DNA of 7,516 nt from Actinomycetota bacterium (GTDB lineage: Bacteria; Actinomycetota; Actinomycetes; Nanopelagicales; Nanopelagicaceae), in assembly GCA_026392815.1 (NCBI GenBank), contig JAPLBI010000052.1, positions 1 to 7,516 on the forward strand, read 5' to 3'. Within the stretch, counting starts at the first letter, position 1. Each line of letters begins with the position of its first letter. This document shows positions 1 through 6,207 of the stretch, piece by piece. The notes below the pieces were generated by a model, which worked only from the letters and a program-made list of their open reading frames with translations, searched no databases and was not told where the DNA came from. The position numbers and the translations under genes are program-made.

Positions 1-1
1 A

Positions 2-190
2 GTTGGAGTTGTTACGCCAGCAGAACGACCTGTGCGCGCTAGTTTTATCTTTATCGCCCTGGTTGCCTACGCAATCGGCTTTAACTTAGTAACTCCAGTG
101 ATGGCAGTTCTCGCCGCACTTCAACTATTTAGCTTTTACTTAGTGGGTCGTTGGGCCCACAACTGCTTGCGCAACAATTTCGGCGCTTAA
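2..190 (+). CDS. C-terminal part of an integral membrane protein, probably CDP-alcohol phosphatidyltransferase (5' end outside window)
   Basis: An open frame enters from the left edge in phase with base 2 and ends at TAA 188-190, giving 62 residues. It starts VGVVTPAERPVRASF, then has two hydrophobic segments (about residues 15-31 and 33-49), and ends in a polar, basic tail (GRWAHNCLRNNFGA). A TPxERPxR stretch just before the last two membrane helices resembles the C-terminus of actinobacterial CDP-alcohol phosphatidyltransferases (PgsA/PIS-like), which make phospholipid head groups in the inner membrane. The catalytic CDP-alcohol motif lies upstream of the window, so this family call is inference. 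The gene converges on the carotenoid desaturase and overlaps its 3' end by 51 bp. Frame integrity, sensible composition and a clean hydrophobic pattern argue that it is real coding sequence. Confidence 0.55.
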   Translation, partial: VGVVTPAERPVRASFIFIALVAYAIGFNLVTPVMAVLAALQLFSFYLVGRWAHNCLRNNFGA

Positions 191-1657
191 ACCAACTAAC
201 GGCAAACCTCCACCTGGATGTGCCGATCCACCAACGCAGTACAAACCCTTTAGCGGAGAACGATTCTTAGCGCGCAAAAATGCGGAACGCGCTCCGTTGC
301 TAGAAGTTCCATAGATTGATCCACCTGGCGCCATAACTGTGCGCTCGAGATCCGCAGGCGTGCGAATCTCTAAAACCTCTAAGCGATCTCTTACTGAAAT
401 TCCGCGCGCTTCGATGGCATCGATAATCTTCATCGCGTATCGGTGGTTGGCATCTTTATCGTTCCAGTTAAAGCCATCGCTATCGCCATGGTGCGGTGCG
501 TTAACCAGCACGAACCAAGCCTCATGCCCGGGGTGTTTAACCATCGCATCGTCATTTGGTGCACAAATATAGATTGTTGGATCTGCAACTGGCACTTTGC
601 GGCTGAAGATATCTTCAAACTCTTCATCGTAATCTTTGGGAAACAAGACATTGTGATGCGATAAACCTGTTGGCTGATCAGTCGGACGAAGTCCAAGTAG
701 AAGTGAGAATCCAGCAAGTGAAGGCTCAGCTTTTGCTAAGTTTTTGCGAGTGCGCTTTAACTTTGAGACCTTGCCTGAAATCAACTTGCCGTATACCAGC
801 GAAGCATCAGCGTTTGCTACGACAACTTCGTAGTCAATTGATCGCCCATCGCCAAGTGAAAGGCCAGTTACAGATTTACCATTGTGGTTAATCGCAGTAA
901 TGGGGGAGTCGAATTCAAATTTAACTCCGCGATCAAGACAACGTTGATAAACGGCATCAGCTAGCTTTCCTACCCCGCCTTTAATATGCCAAGAACCGAA
1001 GGCCTCTTCGACGAAGGCAATCGATGCCAGCACCGCAGGTGCAACGCGTGGATCAGAACCGCTGTAGGTTGCATAGCGATCCAAGATGTTTCGTAGATGA
1101 ATATCTTTAATCTTTAGCCCACGCAGTGATTTCCAAGGAGAAATGATTCGTAAGTCGCGAAGCAGAGTTGGACGCTTCAAAAGAGATGCAATAGAACGCA
1201 GTTCAGATTCGATAAATGGTTCGCGCGAGACATCCCACATCGCTTCAGCGGTGCGCATTACGCGATCCCACTCTTGCCCAGCTTCTGCGCCGAGCGATTC
1301 GGTGATTGCCGCCAAAGTCTCTTTGCGAGACAAGTTGGCAAACTTAACTGACTTGCCATCGGCAAAACGGTAATCAAATGATGGATTAACGGGAACCAGC
1401 TCTAGAACTCGACCCATGACTTCACCGGTGCGCTGAAAGAAATCACGATAGACGGCAGGAAGAGTTAAAAGTGATGGGCCGGTATCGAATGCGTAATTGC
1501 CGATCCATTCAGTTCGGCACTTACCGCCATGACGATTAGATGCCTCATAGACAGTTACTTGGTGGCCGGCCTTTGCTAAACGAGCTGCAGTTGCCATTCC
1601 GCCCATGCCGGCACCGATTACAGCAACGGCAGGTTTAGTGGAATTACCTTTGCTCAC
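140..1657 (-). CDS. CrtI/CrtD-family carotenoid desaturase (FAD-dependent)
   Basis: FAD-dependent phytoene-desaturase-family enzyme of 505 residues, a usual length for CrtI/CrtN/CrtD. The N-terminus has the dinucleotide-binding fold VAVIGAGMGG (residues 11-20), followed by VYEASNRHGGKCRTE (36-50) and DTGPSLLTLP (58-67), all typical of the family. The C-terminus carries the family signature GGSAHPGGGLPLVGLS (476-491). Such enzymes introduce double bases into the polyene chain; the neighbouring CruF and glycosyltransferase genes favour a 3',4'-desaturase (CrtD-like) role on a hydrated end over a first-step phytoene desaturase, but sequence alone does not settle the substrate. I chose the GTG at 1657 over a TTG at 1699 because it forms a 4-bp GTGA overlap with the stop of the upstream glycosyltransferase, is preceded by a good ribosome binding site, and starts just before the Rossmann strand. 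It is the last gene of the five-gene operon. Its end overlaps a convergent gene. Confidence 0.88.
   Translation of the reverse strand: MSKGNSTKPAVAVIGAGMGGMATAARLAKAGHQVTVYEASNRHGGKCRTEWIGNYAFDTGPSLLTLPAVYRDFFQRTGEVMGRVLELVPVNPSFDYRFADGKSVKFANLSRKETLAAITESLGAEAGQEWDRVMRTAEAMWDVSREPFIESELRSIASLLKRPTLLRDLRIISPWKSLRGLKIKDIHLRNILDRYATYSGSDPRVAPAVLASIAFVEEAFGSWHIKGGVGKLADAVYQRCLDRGVKFEFDSPITAINHNGKSVTGLSLGDGRSIDYEVVVANADASLVYGKLISGKVSKLKRTRKNLAKAEPSLAGFSLLLGLRPTDQPTGLSHHNVLFPKDYDEEFEDIFSRKVPVADPTIYICAPNDDAMVKHPGHEAWFVLVNAPHHGDSDGFNWNDKDANHRYAMKIIDAIEARGISVRDRLEVLEIRTPADLERTVMAPGGSIYGTSSNGARSAFLRAKNRSPLKGLYCVGGSAHPGGGLPLVGLSAEIVAQAVVGPTTH
143..160. terminator. Hairpin inside a convergent gene overlap, possible bidirectional transcription stop
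   Basis: GTGGGTC and GGCCCAC form a 7-bp stem around a 4-base GTTG loop (one G-U pair in the + strand RNA; a C-A mismatch in the - strand RNA). It lies within the 51-bp region where the last codons of both convergent genes overlap. On the - strand it ends right at the desaturase stop codon. Neither side has a U-tract, so it is not a classic intrinsic terminator, and a protein-coding coincidence remains possible. Confidence 0.3.
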
Positions 1658-2724
1658 AGCGTGCGACCTTTCCACGTTACTGCGCCACGGGCGCGCCAAC
1701 TGTAGATAATCAAATAGATCAAGATCGCAGAAGAGATTGGGTGCAGAATTGAATCTAGGATTCGCCCGCGCGAACGCGCTGCGCTAAGTGCGCGAGTTAT
1801 AACTACAAATTGATAGGCGAAGAAGCCCAGGGGATGGCCACCAAACCAAGCAATTACTGGAGCGATGCCGGTAAGAAAGAGAAATGTGATCGCAGCTGCG
1901 CTACCGCTCTGACTGCCGAATGCTTTCCAGAGAGATTTTCCATACCCAGCTTTGATTTCAGAGAAGTTTTTATACATGCGGGTCTGCGCAAGCGTTGATC
2001 CATCAGCGACTCCGCCAAATGCGCCAGATTTAATAAGCGCACGGGCAAGTTCCATATCATCCAGAACTTCGCTAGCGATCGAGGTAAATCCACCTATTTG
2101 ATCTAAAGAGTTTTTGCGCACCAGAAAGAATTGACCGTTGGCAACTGCTAAAGAAGTGCGCGTAGATTTTTCGGCAATACGCAGTGGCACGGTACTCATC
2201 CAGGACCATTGCAGTAGCGGTTGAATCAATCGTTCTGAAAAAGTCTTGGCGATCTGTCGTGGATAAGGCGAGATAAATGAGCGATCGCCCAGCATGCCAA
2301 GTGCCTGAGAAATGGCGGTGGAAGTTAAACGAACATCTGCATCCAGAGTTACAACGATTTCACCCTTAGCCTGCAAATATCCTTGCTGCAAAGCCCAAGG
2401 TTTACCCAACCAACCATCTGGAAGTGCGGGTGCGTTGATAACTTTAATTTGAGCGCCACCATCTTTGGCTTCCTGCAACTTCTCAGATGTTTCATCGGTT
2501 GATGAGTCGTTAATGAAAATAATCTCTGGTTTATTTATGAATTGCTGAGCCTGCAAGCTAAGTACTAGATCTGCAATGTTTTCCGCTTCATTACGCACCG
2601 GAATCAAGATAGTTACAGTTTCGCTACGTTCTACGGCGGGAGCTGGACGGCGGATCGTAAAGAAGTTTGCGACGGCCAGCCAAAGAAGGGCAACGGATGC
2701 AAAGAAAATTAAGTTAGTTAGCAC
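1654..2724 (-). CDS. cruG: Family 2 glycosyltransferase, CruG/CrtQ-like carotenoid glycosyltransferase
   Basis: 356-residue membrane-anchored GT2 enzyme expected to transfer a sugar from a nucleotide-sugar to a hydroxylated carotenoid. An N-terminal hydrophobic anchor (about residues 4-22) is followed by the GT-A fold: VTILIPVRNEAENI (37-50), INDSSTDET (71-79), the LPDGWLGKPWAL segment (101-112) characteristic of the CruG/CrtQ group, the metal-binding LDAD (127-130), and an acidic LDDMELAR motif (221-228). QTRMYKNF (247-254) occupies the place of the acceptor/processivity motif. Hydrophobic segments near 275-295, 297-313 and 331-342 suggest C-terminal membrane helices. In cyanobacteria CruG pairs with CruF to make myxol glycosides, and here cruF lies directly upstream with a 25-nt gap. 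The start is GTG with no clear Shine-Dalgarno, so coupling to cruF translation is likely. The stop overlaps the next start by 4 bp. Sugar and attachment position cannot be read from sequence; a CrtQ-type role on a carotenoid acid is the main alternative. Confidence 0.8.
   Translation of the reverse strand: MLTNLIFFASVALLWLAVANFFTIRRPAPAVERSETVTILIPVRNEAENIADLVLSLQAQQFINKPEIIFINDSSTDETSEKLQEAKDGGAQIKVINAPALPDGWLGKPWALQQGYLQAKGEIVVTLDADVRLTSTAISQALGMLGDRSFISPYPRQIAKTFSERLIQPLLQWSWMSTVPLRIAEKSTRTSLAVANGQFFLVRKNSLDQIGGFTSIASEVLDDMELARALIKSGAFGGVADGSTLAQTRMYKNFSEIKAGYGKSLWKAFGSQSGSAAAITFLFLTGIAPVIAWFGGHPLGFFAYQFVVITRALSAARSRGRILDSILHPISSAILIYLIIYSWRARGAVTWKGRTL
1667..1673 (-). promoter_or_regulatory. 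Ribosome binding site fixing the desaturase GTG start
   Basis: GGAAAGG lies 9 bases upstream of the GTG at 1657, inside the last codons of the glycosyltransferase gene. No comparable site was seen for the upstream TTG at 1699, so this element decides the start and supports translational coupling through the GTGA overlap. Confidence 0.6.
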
Positions 2725-2749
2725 GATTTATTCAATACAAGTTAAATTG

Positions 2750-3553
2750 TTAAGGGCGCCCGAGCCAGCGTGAGAAGAGATAAGGTGCAAGGAAGGTGCC
2801 ATAAACCGTTCCGAATAAGAATGCGATACCTGGGCGATCAAAGAAGAATAGATTTGAAACGATGCCGCCAAACCAAGTCCAGATCAAGAAGAAATCAACT
2901 GCGGTGTAACTTGCGCTCTGCTTGCGGCGATCGCGCGGTAGAACTAAGTGCAAAACTGCAATCAAAGCCATGCCAGATAACAACCATCCAAATGCATTAG
3001 AGAGTGGAATTTCAGGAGTGAAAGGAACATGTGAGCCAGTTACCTCCCAAGTCCAGCGACCACCGCTAACCATCTGCGGATCAAGGAATAAGTCATAGGC
3101 CATCATTCCGAAGCCACCGTAGAGAAACACCCAGTTCTTAGTCACTCGGCGCGCAACACATAAGACTGGATGCGCGATCATCGCCCAAGCAAATGGCACA
3201 ACAAGTGGAACGCTAATTAATTGCGGACCAAGTGATGGATCATATGAATAGACGCCAAATGGCCAACCAGTAGAGACGCCAATTAATTCAATAAAGAAAC
3301 CGAAAGTTAGCGCAATAGCTAAATATGTAAATGCATATCGTGCACCGTATGACAACAGCGCATGTAGCGCCATGGCGCCGGCGCCCCAATAAACGGTGGA
3401 GATAGTTACAACGCGAAGTGCTTCTCCATCAAGAAGCGGATAGGAAACTTGTAAGAGCAGAGCGATGCCAAGCACCAGATAGAGAAAGAGGCGGGAGCGA
3501 TCCGAGATACCGCGGCGGTGACGCCTGCGGGGGTTGTAATGACGGATCGACAT
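2750..3553 (-). CDS. cruF: CruF-like carotenoid 1',2'-hydratase (DUF422 family)
   Basis: 267-residue polytopic membrane protein with about seven hydrophobic segments and a strongly basic cytoplasmic-type N-terminus (RRRHRRG, 9-15). It carries the DUF422/CruF hallmarks: FFIELIGVSTGWPFGVYSYD (86-105), the LGPQLISVPLVVPFAW block (108-123), and YDLFLDPQM followed by GGRWTWE (153-170). Conserved Glu89 and Asp154/Asp158 are candidates for acid-base catalysis. CruF adds water across the terminal double bond of an acyclic psi-end, giving the 1'-hydroxy group; it is known from cyanobacteria, Deinococcus and, as a bisanhydrobacterioruberin hydratase, haloarchaea and actinobacteria. Length matches the family. 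It starts at ATG 3553, 39 nt after the crtA-like stop, with only a weak AGGG about 12 nt upstream. Its position between an oxygenase and a glycosyltransferase gene supports the end-group role. A C50 substrate cannot be excluded without seeing the backbone genes. Confidence 0.87.
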   Translation of the reverse strand: MSIRHYNPRRRHRRGISDRSRLFLYLVLGIALLLQVSYPLLDGEALRVVTISTVYWGAGAMALHALLSYGARYAFTYLAIALTFGFFIELIGVSTGWPFGVYSYDPSLGPQLISVPLVVPFAWAMIAHPVLCVARRVTKNWVFLYGGFGMMAYDLFLDPQMVSGGRWTWEVTGSHVPFTPEIPLSNAFGWLLSGMALIAVLHLVLPRDRRKQSASYTAVDFFLIWTWFGGIVSNLFFFDRPGIAFLFGTVYGTFLAPYLFSRWLGRP

Positions 3554-3592
3554 GGGCTAAGTCTGCCCTAGTAATCGCTTGAGTAGAAACCG

Positions 3593-4270
3593 CTATTTAC
3601 TAAGCGAACCGCGAATTTCACGCACTGCAAAGCGGGCAAAGAGTTCTTCGGCATACCAAGCATGGCGTTCAGTGGCCGCAATCGCTTCTTGATGCGCCGC
3701 ACCCTTGTATGCAAAGTTACGTAGATCGCTTCCTGATCGCCAATGTGAAAAAGTTCCTTGCAGGCCTATCGGAGCTTCACCAATTCCGATGGTCTGCAAT
3801 AAACCGGGAGATGAATGCAGACTCGAAGTAACTGGTGGAACGGCTTTCCAGAAGCGCACATTTTGGGCCCACTTGATTCGAGCTCGGGTAATTGCAACAA
3901 CTTCACCATCGCCGGCGCTCTTTACGTATTCAAAGGGATTTACCTTGGCCCATAAACCATGCGATGAAATCGGATCAACGAGATATCGAACTTCATCGCT
4001 GCTATTTTTCCGCCAGCGCTTTACTAACTTTGAGCTATCTAGCGCAGCCAGTTGAGATTGCTCAATAACAACTAGCGCACCCCAGCGAGTTATATCAGCG
4101 TCGCGCGGGGTAAATGTTTCACCCTTTCCCGCACCAAGCATCTTGGCAAAACGCACACCCTTGAATCTGCGAAGGCCGCCGCGATCTAGCGCCATCCGAA
4201 GCAGTGCGAAACCCACTTTGCTCCTCTTTATCTTCCAGAAGTAGATAACGGTGACTAATTCATTATTCAT
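3593..4270 (-). CDS. crtA: CrtA-like carotenoid (spheroidene) monooxygenase
   Basis: 225-residue soluble protein of the spheroidene monooxygenase family; in Rhodobacter CrtA is a heme-containing oxygenase that introduces the C-2 keto group of spheroidenone. Recognisable family blocks are the central FWKAVPPV (140-147), GIGEAPIGLQGTFSHW (162-177), FAYKGAAHQEAI (186-197) and the C-terminal WYAEELFARFAV (205-216). His176 and His193 are possible heme-related residues, but I cannot assign the ligand. The start ATG overlaps the stop of the upstream hydrolase as ATGA, with an AGG nine bases upstream, so the two are translationally coupled. Together with cruF and a glycosyltransferase it suggests oxidation at C-2' of a hydrated acyclic end, giving either a 2'-hydroxy or a 2'-keto carotenoid. 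Distant members are often annotated only as hypothetical, so function is inferred from motifs plus context. Confidence 0.78.
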   Translation of the reverse strand: MNNELVTVIYFWKIKRSKVGFALLRMALDRGGLRRFKGVRFAKMLGAGKGETFTPRDADITRWGALVVIEQSQLAALDSSKLVKRWRKNSSDEVRYLVDPISSHGLWAKVNPFEYVKSAGDGEVVAITRARIKWAQNVRFWKAVPPVTSSLHSSPGLLQTIGIGEAPIGLQGTFSHWRSGSDLRNFAYKGAAHQEAIAATERHAWYAEELFARFAVREIRGSLSK

Positions 4271-5070
4271 CTATTGAAACCTGCTGCTGCAAAAATCTCT
4301 GCTACAACTTCCTCTGAGTGATCCCACATTGGTGCATGGCCGCATTCACTAAATACTTTCCACTGCGAGTGCGCTGGCGCCATGGTGCGCTCTTGGCAAA
4401 TCGAGGCCGGCAGAGTGTTATCTGAATCGCCAAAGATAATTGTTACCGGAATTTTTGGATCTATCTTCGAATCAAAACGTTTCTGTAACATTCCATTTGA
4501 TCCTGGGACATAACCGGGGGAGTTAGCCATCGCCGTTGTGGCATCTAGACAAAGCTCTTCAGTAAATTCGCGCCAACGCGGGCTAACAGATTCAAAGCCA
4601 TACTTACGCGCCCATTCAAAGTTAAGAAATATTGGGGCGATCGCAGCCGTACTTTTGGCAAATAAACGAATGGCTTTTTCTCCAGGAAAACTCTGCACAA
4701 AAGATGCCAGCCAGAATCCTGCTGGCGCTAGAGCGACAACGCTCTTAACGGATTGAGGATGGTCGGCCGCCATTTCAAGTGCGATCCAACCACCCCAAGA
4801 ATTTCCAACTAAATCAAAACTTGTAACGCCAAATTGATTGGCAACTTCTTTCACAACGAGTTTTGCTAGCGAATGTGGATCCATAGGCTGGGTCTTATCC
4901 AGCGGAGTCTTACCGTGACCAGGAAGATCGACGGTGATCACGTTATAGCGAGATTGCAGCAATGGGGTCAAAGGCTTCCAGGCAGTTGCCGCCGAACCCA
5001 ACCCATGCACCAACACGATGTGAGGCGCTGAATCAGCCTTGGATGGGAAGAGTTGTAATGAAAGGTTCAT
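4267..5070 (-). CDS. Alpha/beta-fold hydrolase, first gene of the carotenoid operon
   Basis: 267-residue alpha/beta hydrolase with the expected landmarks: oxyanion-region HGLG (22-25), the DLPGHGKT segment (48-55), nucleophile elbow GNSWGG with Ser91 (89-94), acid residue in FGDSD (Asp215 or Asp217), and catalytic His245 in CGHAPMW. The triad is complete, so an active esterase, lipase or C-C hydrolase is likely. A cap domain would fall at about 120-200. No signal peptide is seen, so it should be cytoplasmic. It heads the - strand operon and overlaps the crtA-like gene by 4 bp, which implies a job in the same pathway, for example on an acylated carotenoid or a precursor; no carotenoid pathway step I know clearly requires it, and the substrate is unknown. 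The ATG at 5070 lacks a nearby Shine-Dalgarno, consistent with a leaderless message. Confidence 0.8.
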   Translation of the reverse strand: MNLSLQLFPSKADSAPHIVLVHGLGSAATAWKPLTPLLQSRYNVITVDLPGHGKTPLDKTQPMDPHSLAKLVVKEVANQFGVTSFDLVGNSWGGWIALEMAADHPQSVKSVVALAPAGFWLASFVQSFPGEKAIRLFAKSTAAIAPIFLNFEWARKYGFESVSPRWREFTEELCLDATTAMANSPGYVPGSNGMLQKRFDSKIDPKIPVTIIFGDSDNTLPASICQERTMAPAHSQWKVFSECGHAPMWDHSEEVVAEIFAAAGFNR

Positions 5071-5136
5071 CTTAAATTCAGATATTACTCCGTGGCGCTG
5101 GTTATTACCCGTTCATCTATAGCCGAAGATAGGGAG
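5071..5136. promoter_or_regulatory. Divergent promoter region between the carotenoid operon and the aquaporin-arsC pair
   Basis: About 66 bp separate the hydrolase ATG from the preferred aquaporin start, and both operons must be controlled here or from inside coding sequence. On the - strand, TAATAT (5087-5082) is a possible -10 placing transcription start within a few bases of the hydrolase ATG, which also lacks a ribosome site; no convincing -35 is visible. On the + strand TATAGC (5118-5123) is a weak -10 candidate. I see no clear ArsR-type inverted repeat. Promoter positions are guesses from weak matches. Confidence 0.35.
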
Positions 5137-5140
5137 GTGA
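5133..5140 (+). promoter_or_regulatory. Strong Shine-Dalgarno (GGAGGTGA) at the aquaporin start
   Basis: GGAGGTGA matches the consensus complement of the 16S rRNA 3' end over eight bases. It overlaps the in-frame GTG at 5137 and stands 5 bases before an in-frame CTG at 5143. It therefore argues against the far-upstream GTG at 5092 and raises the possibility of a CTG start. Confidence 0.6.
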
Positions 5141-5808
5141 ATCTGAGAAGAACGATCGCGGAACTCTTTGGCACCGCCACCCTTTTGCTCGTAGTAATCG
5201 GCTCAGGGGTAATGGCGACCAATCTTTCAAAAGATGTTGGCGTGCAGTTAACAATTAACTCAGCGGCAACCGGATTGATTCTCTACATCTTAATAACCTT
5301 GCTTGGCCCAATTAGCGGCGCCCACTTCAATCCAGTGGTGACATCGATCCAGTTGTACAAGAAAAACATCACAGCATCTCTCGCTGCCGCTTACTTAGTA
5401 GCACAGTTGCTTGGCGCGGTGATTGGGGTTGCACTCGCTAACTTCATCTTTAACTTACCAATAATCGAAATTTCCCAGAAAGACAGAACCGGCGCTGAAC
5501 TCTTCGTTAGCGAGATTCTGGCAACCGCTGGCCTAGTCTTCATTATATTCACCGCCATCGCGCAAAAGAGCGAAGCCAAGATTCCAGTTCTTGTCGGCGC
5601 TTACATATCAGCAGCGTATTTCTTCACTTCATCAACTAGCTTTGCCAATCCGGCAGTGACCGTGGCTAGAACGCTCTCAGATACTTTCGCTGGTATCGCA
5701 CCAGGATCTGTACTTCCATTTATTGCCGCACAAATTATCGGAGCCGCGCTTGGCCTGGTACTAACTACATTTATAAATTCCCCAAATAAAACAGGAAACG
5801 AGAAGTAA
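5137..5808 (+). CDS. Aquaglyceroporin (MIP family), AqpS-like, probable arsenite channel
   Basis: MIP channel of 223 residues from the GTG at 5137 (MNLRRTIAELFGTAT...). It has six hydrophobic segments and the two pore half-helices: SGAHFNPVVT with NPV in place of the first NPA (residues 60-69), and FANPAVTVAR with the second NPA (170-179). The residue after the second NPA is Val, where most aquaporins have the selectivity-filter Arg; the nearest Arg is four further on. This NPAVT pattern is, as I recall, shared with the AqpS-type channels found in ars operons, which let arsenite flow out. arsC follows with no spacing (TAA then ATG), so the pair is co-transcribed. Start choice: a GTG at 5092 would leave only 21 bp from the divergent hydrolase and adds 15 residues that look non-homologous, while GTG 5137 gives the normal N-terminus; CTG 5143 has the better spacing from the Shine-Dalgarno. 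Glycerol or other small solutes are alternative cargo. Confidence 0.85.
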   Translation: MNLRRTIAELFGTATLLLVVIGSGVMATNLSKDVGVQLTINSAATGLILYILITLLGPISGAHFNPVVTSIQLYKKNITASLAAAYLVAQLLGAVIGVALANFIFNLPIIEISQKDRTGAELFVSEILATAGLVFIIFTAIAQKSEAKIPVLVGAYISAAYFFTSSTSFANPAVTVARTLSDTFAGIAPGSVLPFIAAQIIGAALGLVLTTFINSPNKTGNEK

Positions 5809-6207
5809 ATGAGTAAGCCAACAGTTCTATTCGTATGCGTACACAACGCAGGTCGATCACAAATGGCTGCGGGCTTTATGCGCGAACTCGGGCAGGGGCG
5901 CGTAGAAGTACTTTCTGCCGGTTCCGCTCCTAAAGATTCGATTAACCCAGTTGCCGTCGTAGCGATGGCCGAAGTCGGAATCGATATTGCAAATAACACT
6001 CCAAAAGTTTTAACACCTGAGGCAGTACAAGAATCAGATGCGGTTATCACCATGGGTTGCGGTGATGTCTGCCCGTTCTATCCTGGTAAGCGATATGAAG
6101 ATTGGGTACTTGAAGATCCAGCAGGACAGGGGATTGAGCCAGTGCGTGTAATTCGCGATGAGATCAAAGCTCGAGTAGAAAAGTTATTGGCGGAGCTGCT
6201 CGATTAG
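5809..6207 (+). CDS. arsC: Arsenate reductase ArsC, low-molecular-weight phosphatase type
   Basis: 132-residue arsenate reductase of the LMW protein tyrosine phosphatase fold, turning arsenate into arsenite in the cytoplasm. The P-loop is VCVHNAGRS with Cys10 and Arg16 (CX5R). TMGCGDVCP (81-89) supplies two more cysteines, Cys84 and Cys88, and the general-acid loop is WVLEDPAG (99-106) with Asp103. The PFYPGKRYEDW stretch (89-99) is typical of the actinobacterial/archaeal branch. Actinobacterial relatives such as those of Corynebacterium recycle through mycothiol and mycoredoxin, whereas Staphylococcus pI258 ArsC uses a three-cysteine relay with thioredoxin; which applies here is open. The ATG directly abuts the aquaporin stop, fitting a detoxification unit in which the channel exports the arsenite. 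The 3' end overlaps the convergent VOC gene by 24 bp. A plain LMW tyrosine phosphatase is less likely given the MGCGDVCP motif. Confidence 0.92.
   Translation: MSKPTVLFVCVHNAGRSQMAAGFMRELGQGRVEVLSAGSAPKDSINPVAVVAMAEVGIDIANNTPKVLTPEAVQESDAVITMGCGDVCPFYPGKRYEDWVLEDPAGQGIEPVRVIRDEIKARVEKLLAELLD

Noticed and set aside
430..717. 95-codon - strand frame inside the desaturase
   Set aside because: An alternative frame on the same strand as the real gene, Met/Thr-rich and without any domain.
1657..1699. Desaturase start at TTG 1699
   Set aside because: GTG 1657 has a ribosome site, a 4-bp overlap with the upstream stop, and a normal distance to the FAD-binding motif.
3554..3568. GGGC-N7-GCCC inverted repeat just before the cruF ATG
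   Set aside because: Only a 4-bp stem; too short to claim a regulatory hairpin.
3705..4055. 116-codon open frame on the + strand opposite the crtA-like gene
   Set aside because: Lies entirely within a motif-supported gene on the other strand and its translation is Arg/Ser/Thr-rich with no recognisable domain; a shadow frame.
5065..5118. Direct repeat GTTCATCT at 5065 and 5111 in the divergent region
   Set aside because: Eight bases, one copy inside the hydrolase start codon region, no symmetry; likely chance.
5601..6053. 150-codon - strand frame across the aquaporin and arsC
   Set aside because: Antisense to two well-supported genes; composition (Ala/Thr/Ser-rich, no motif) marks it as a shadow.
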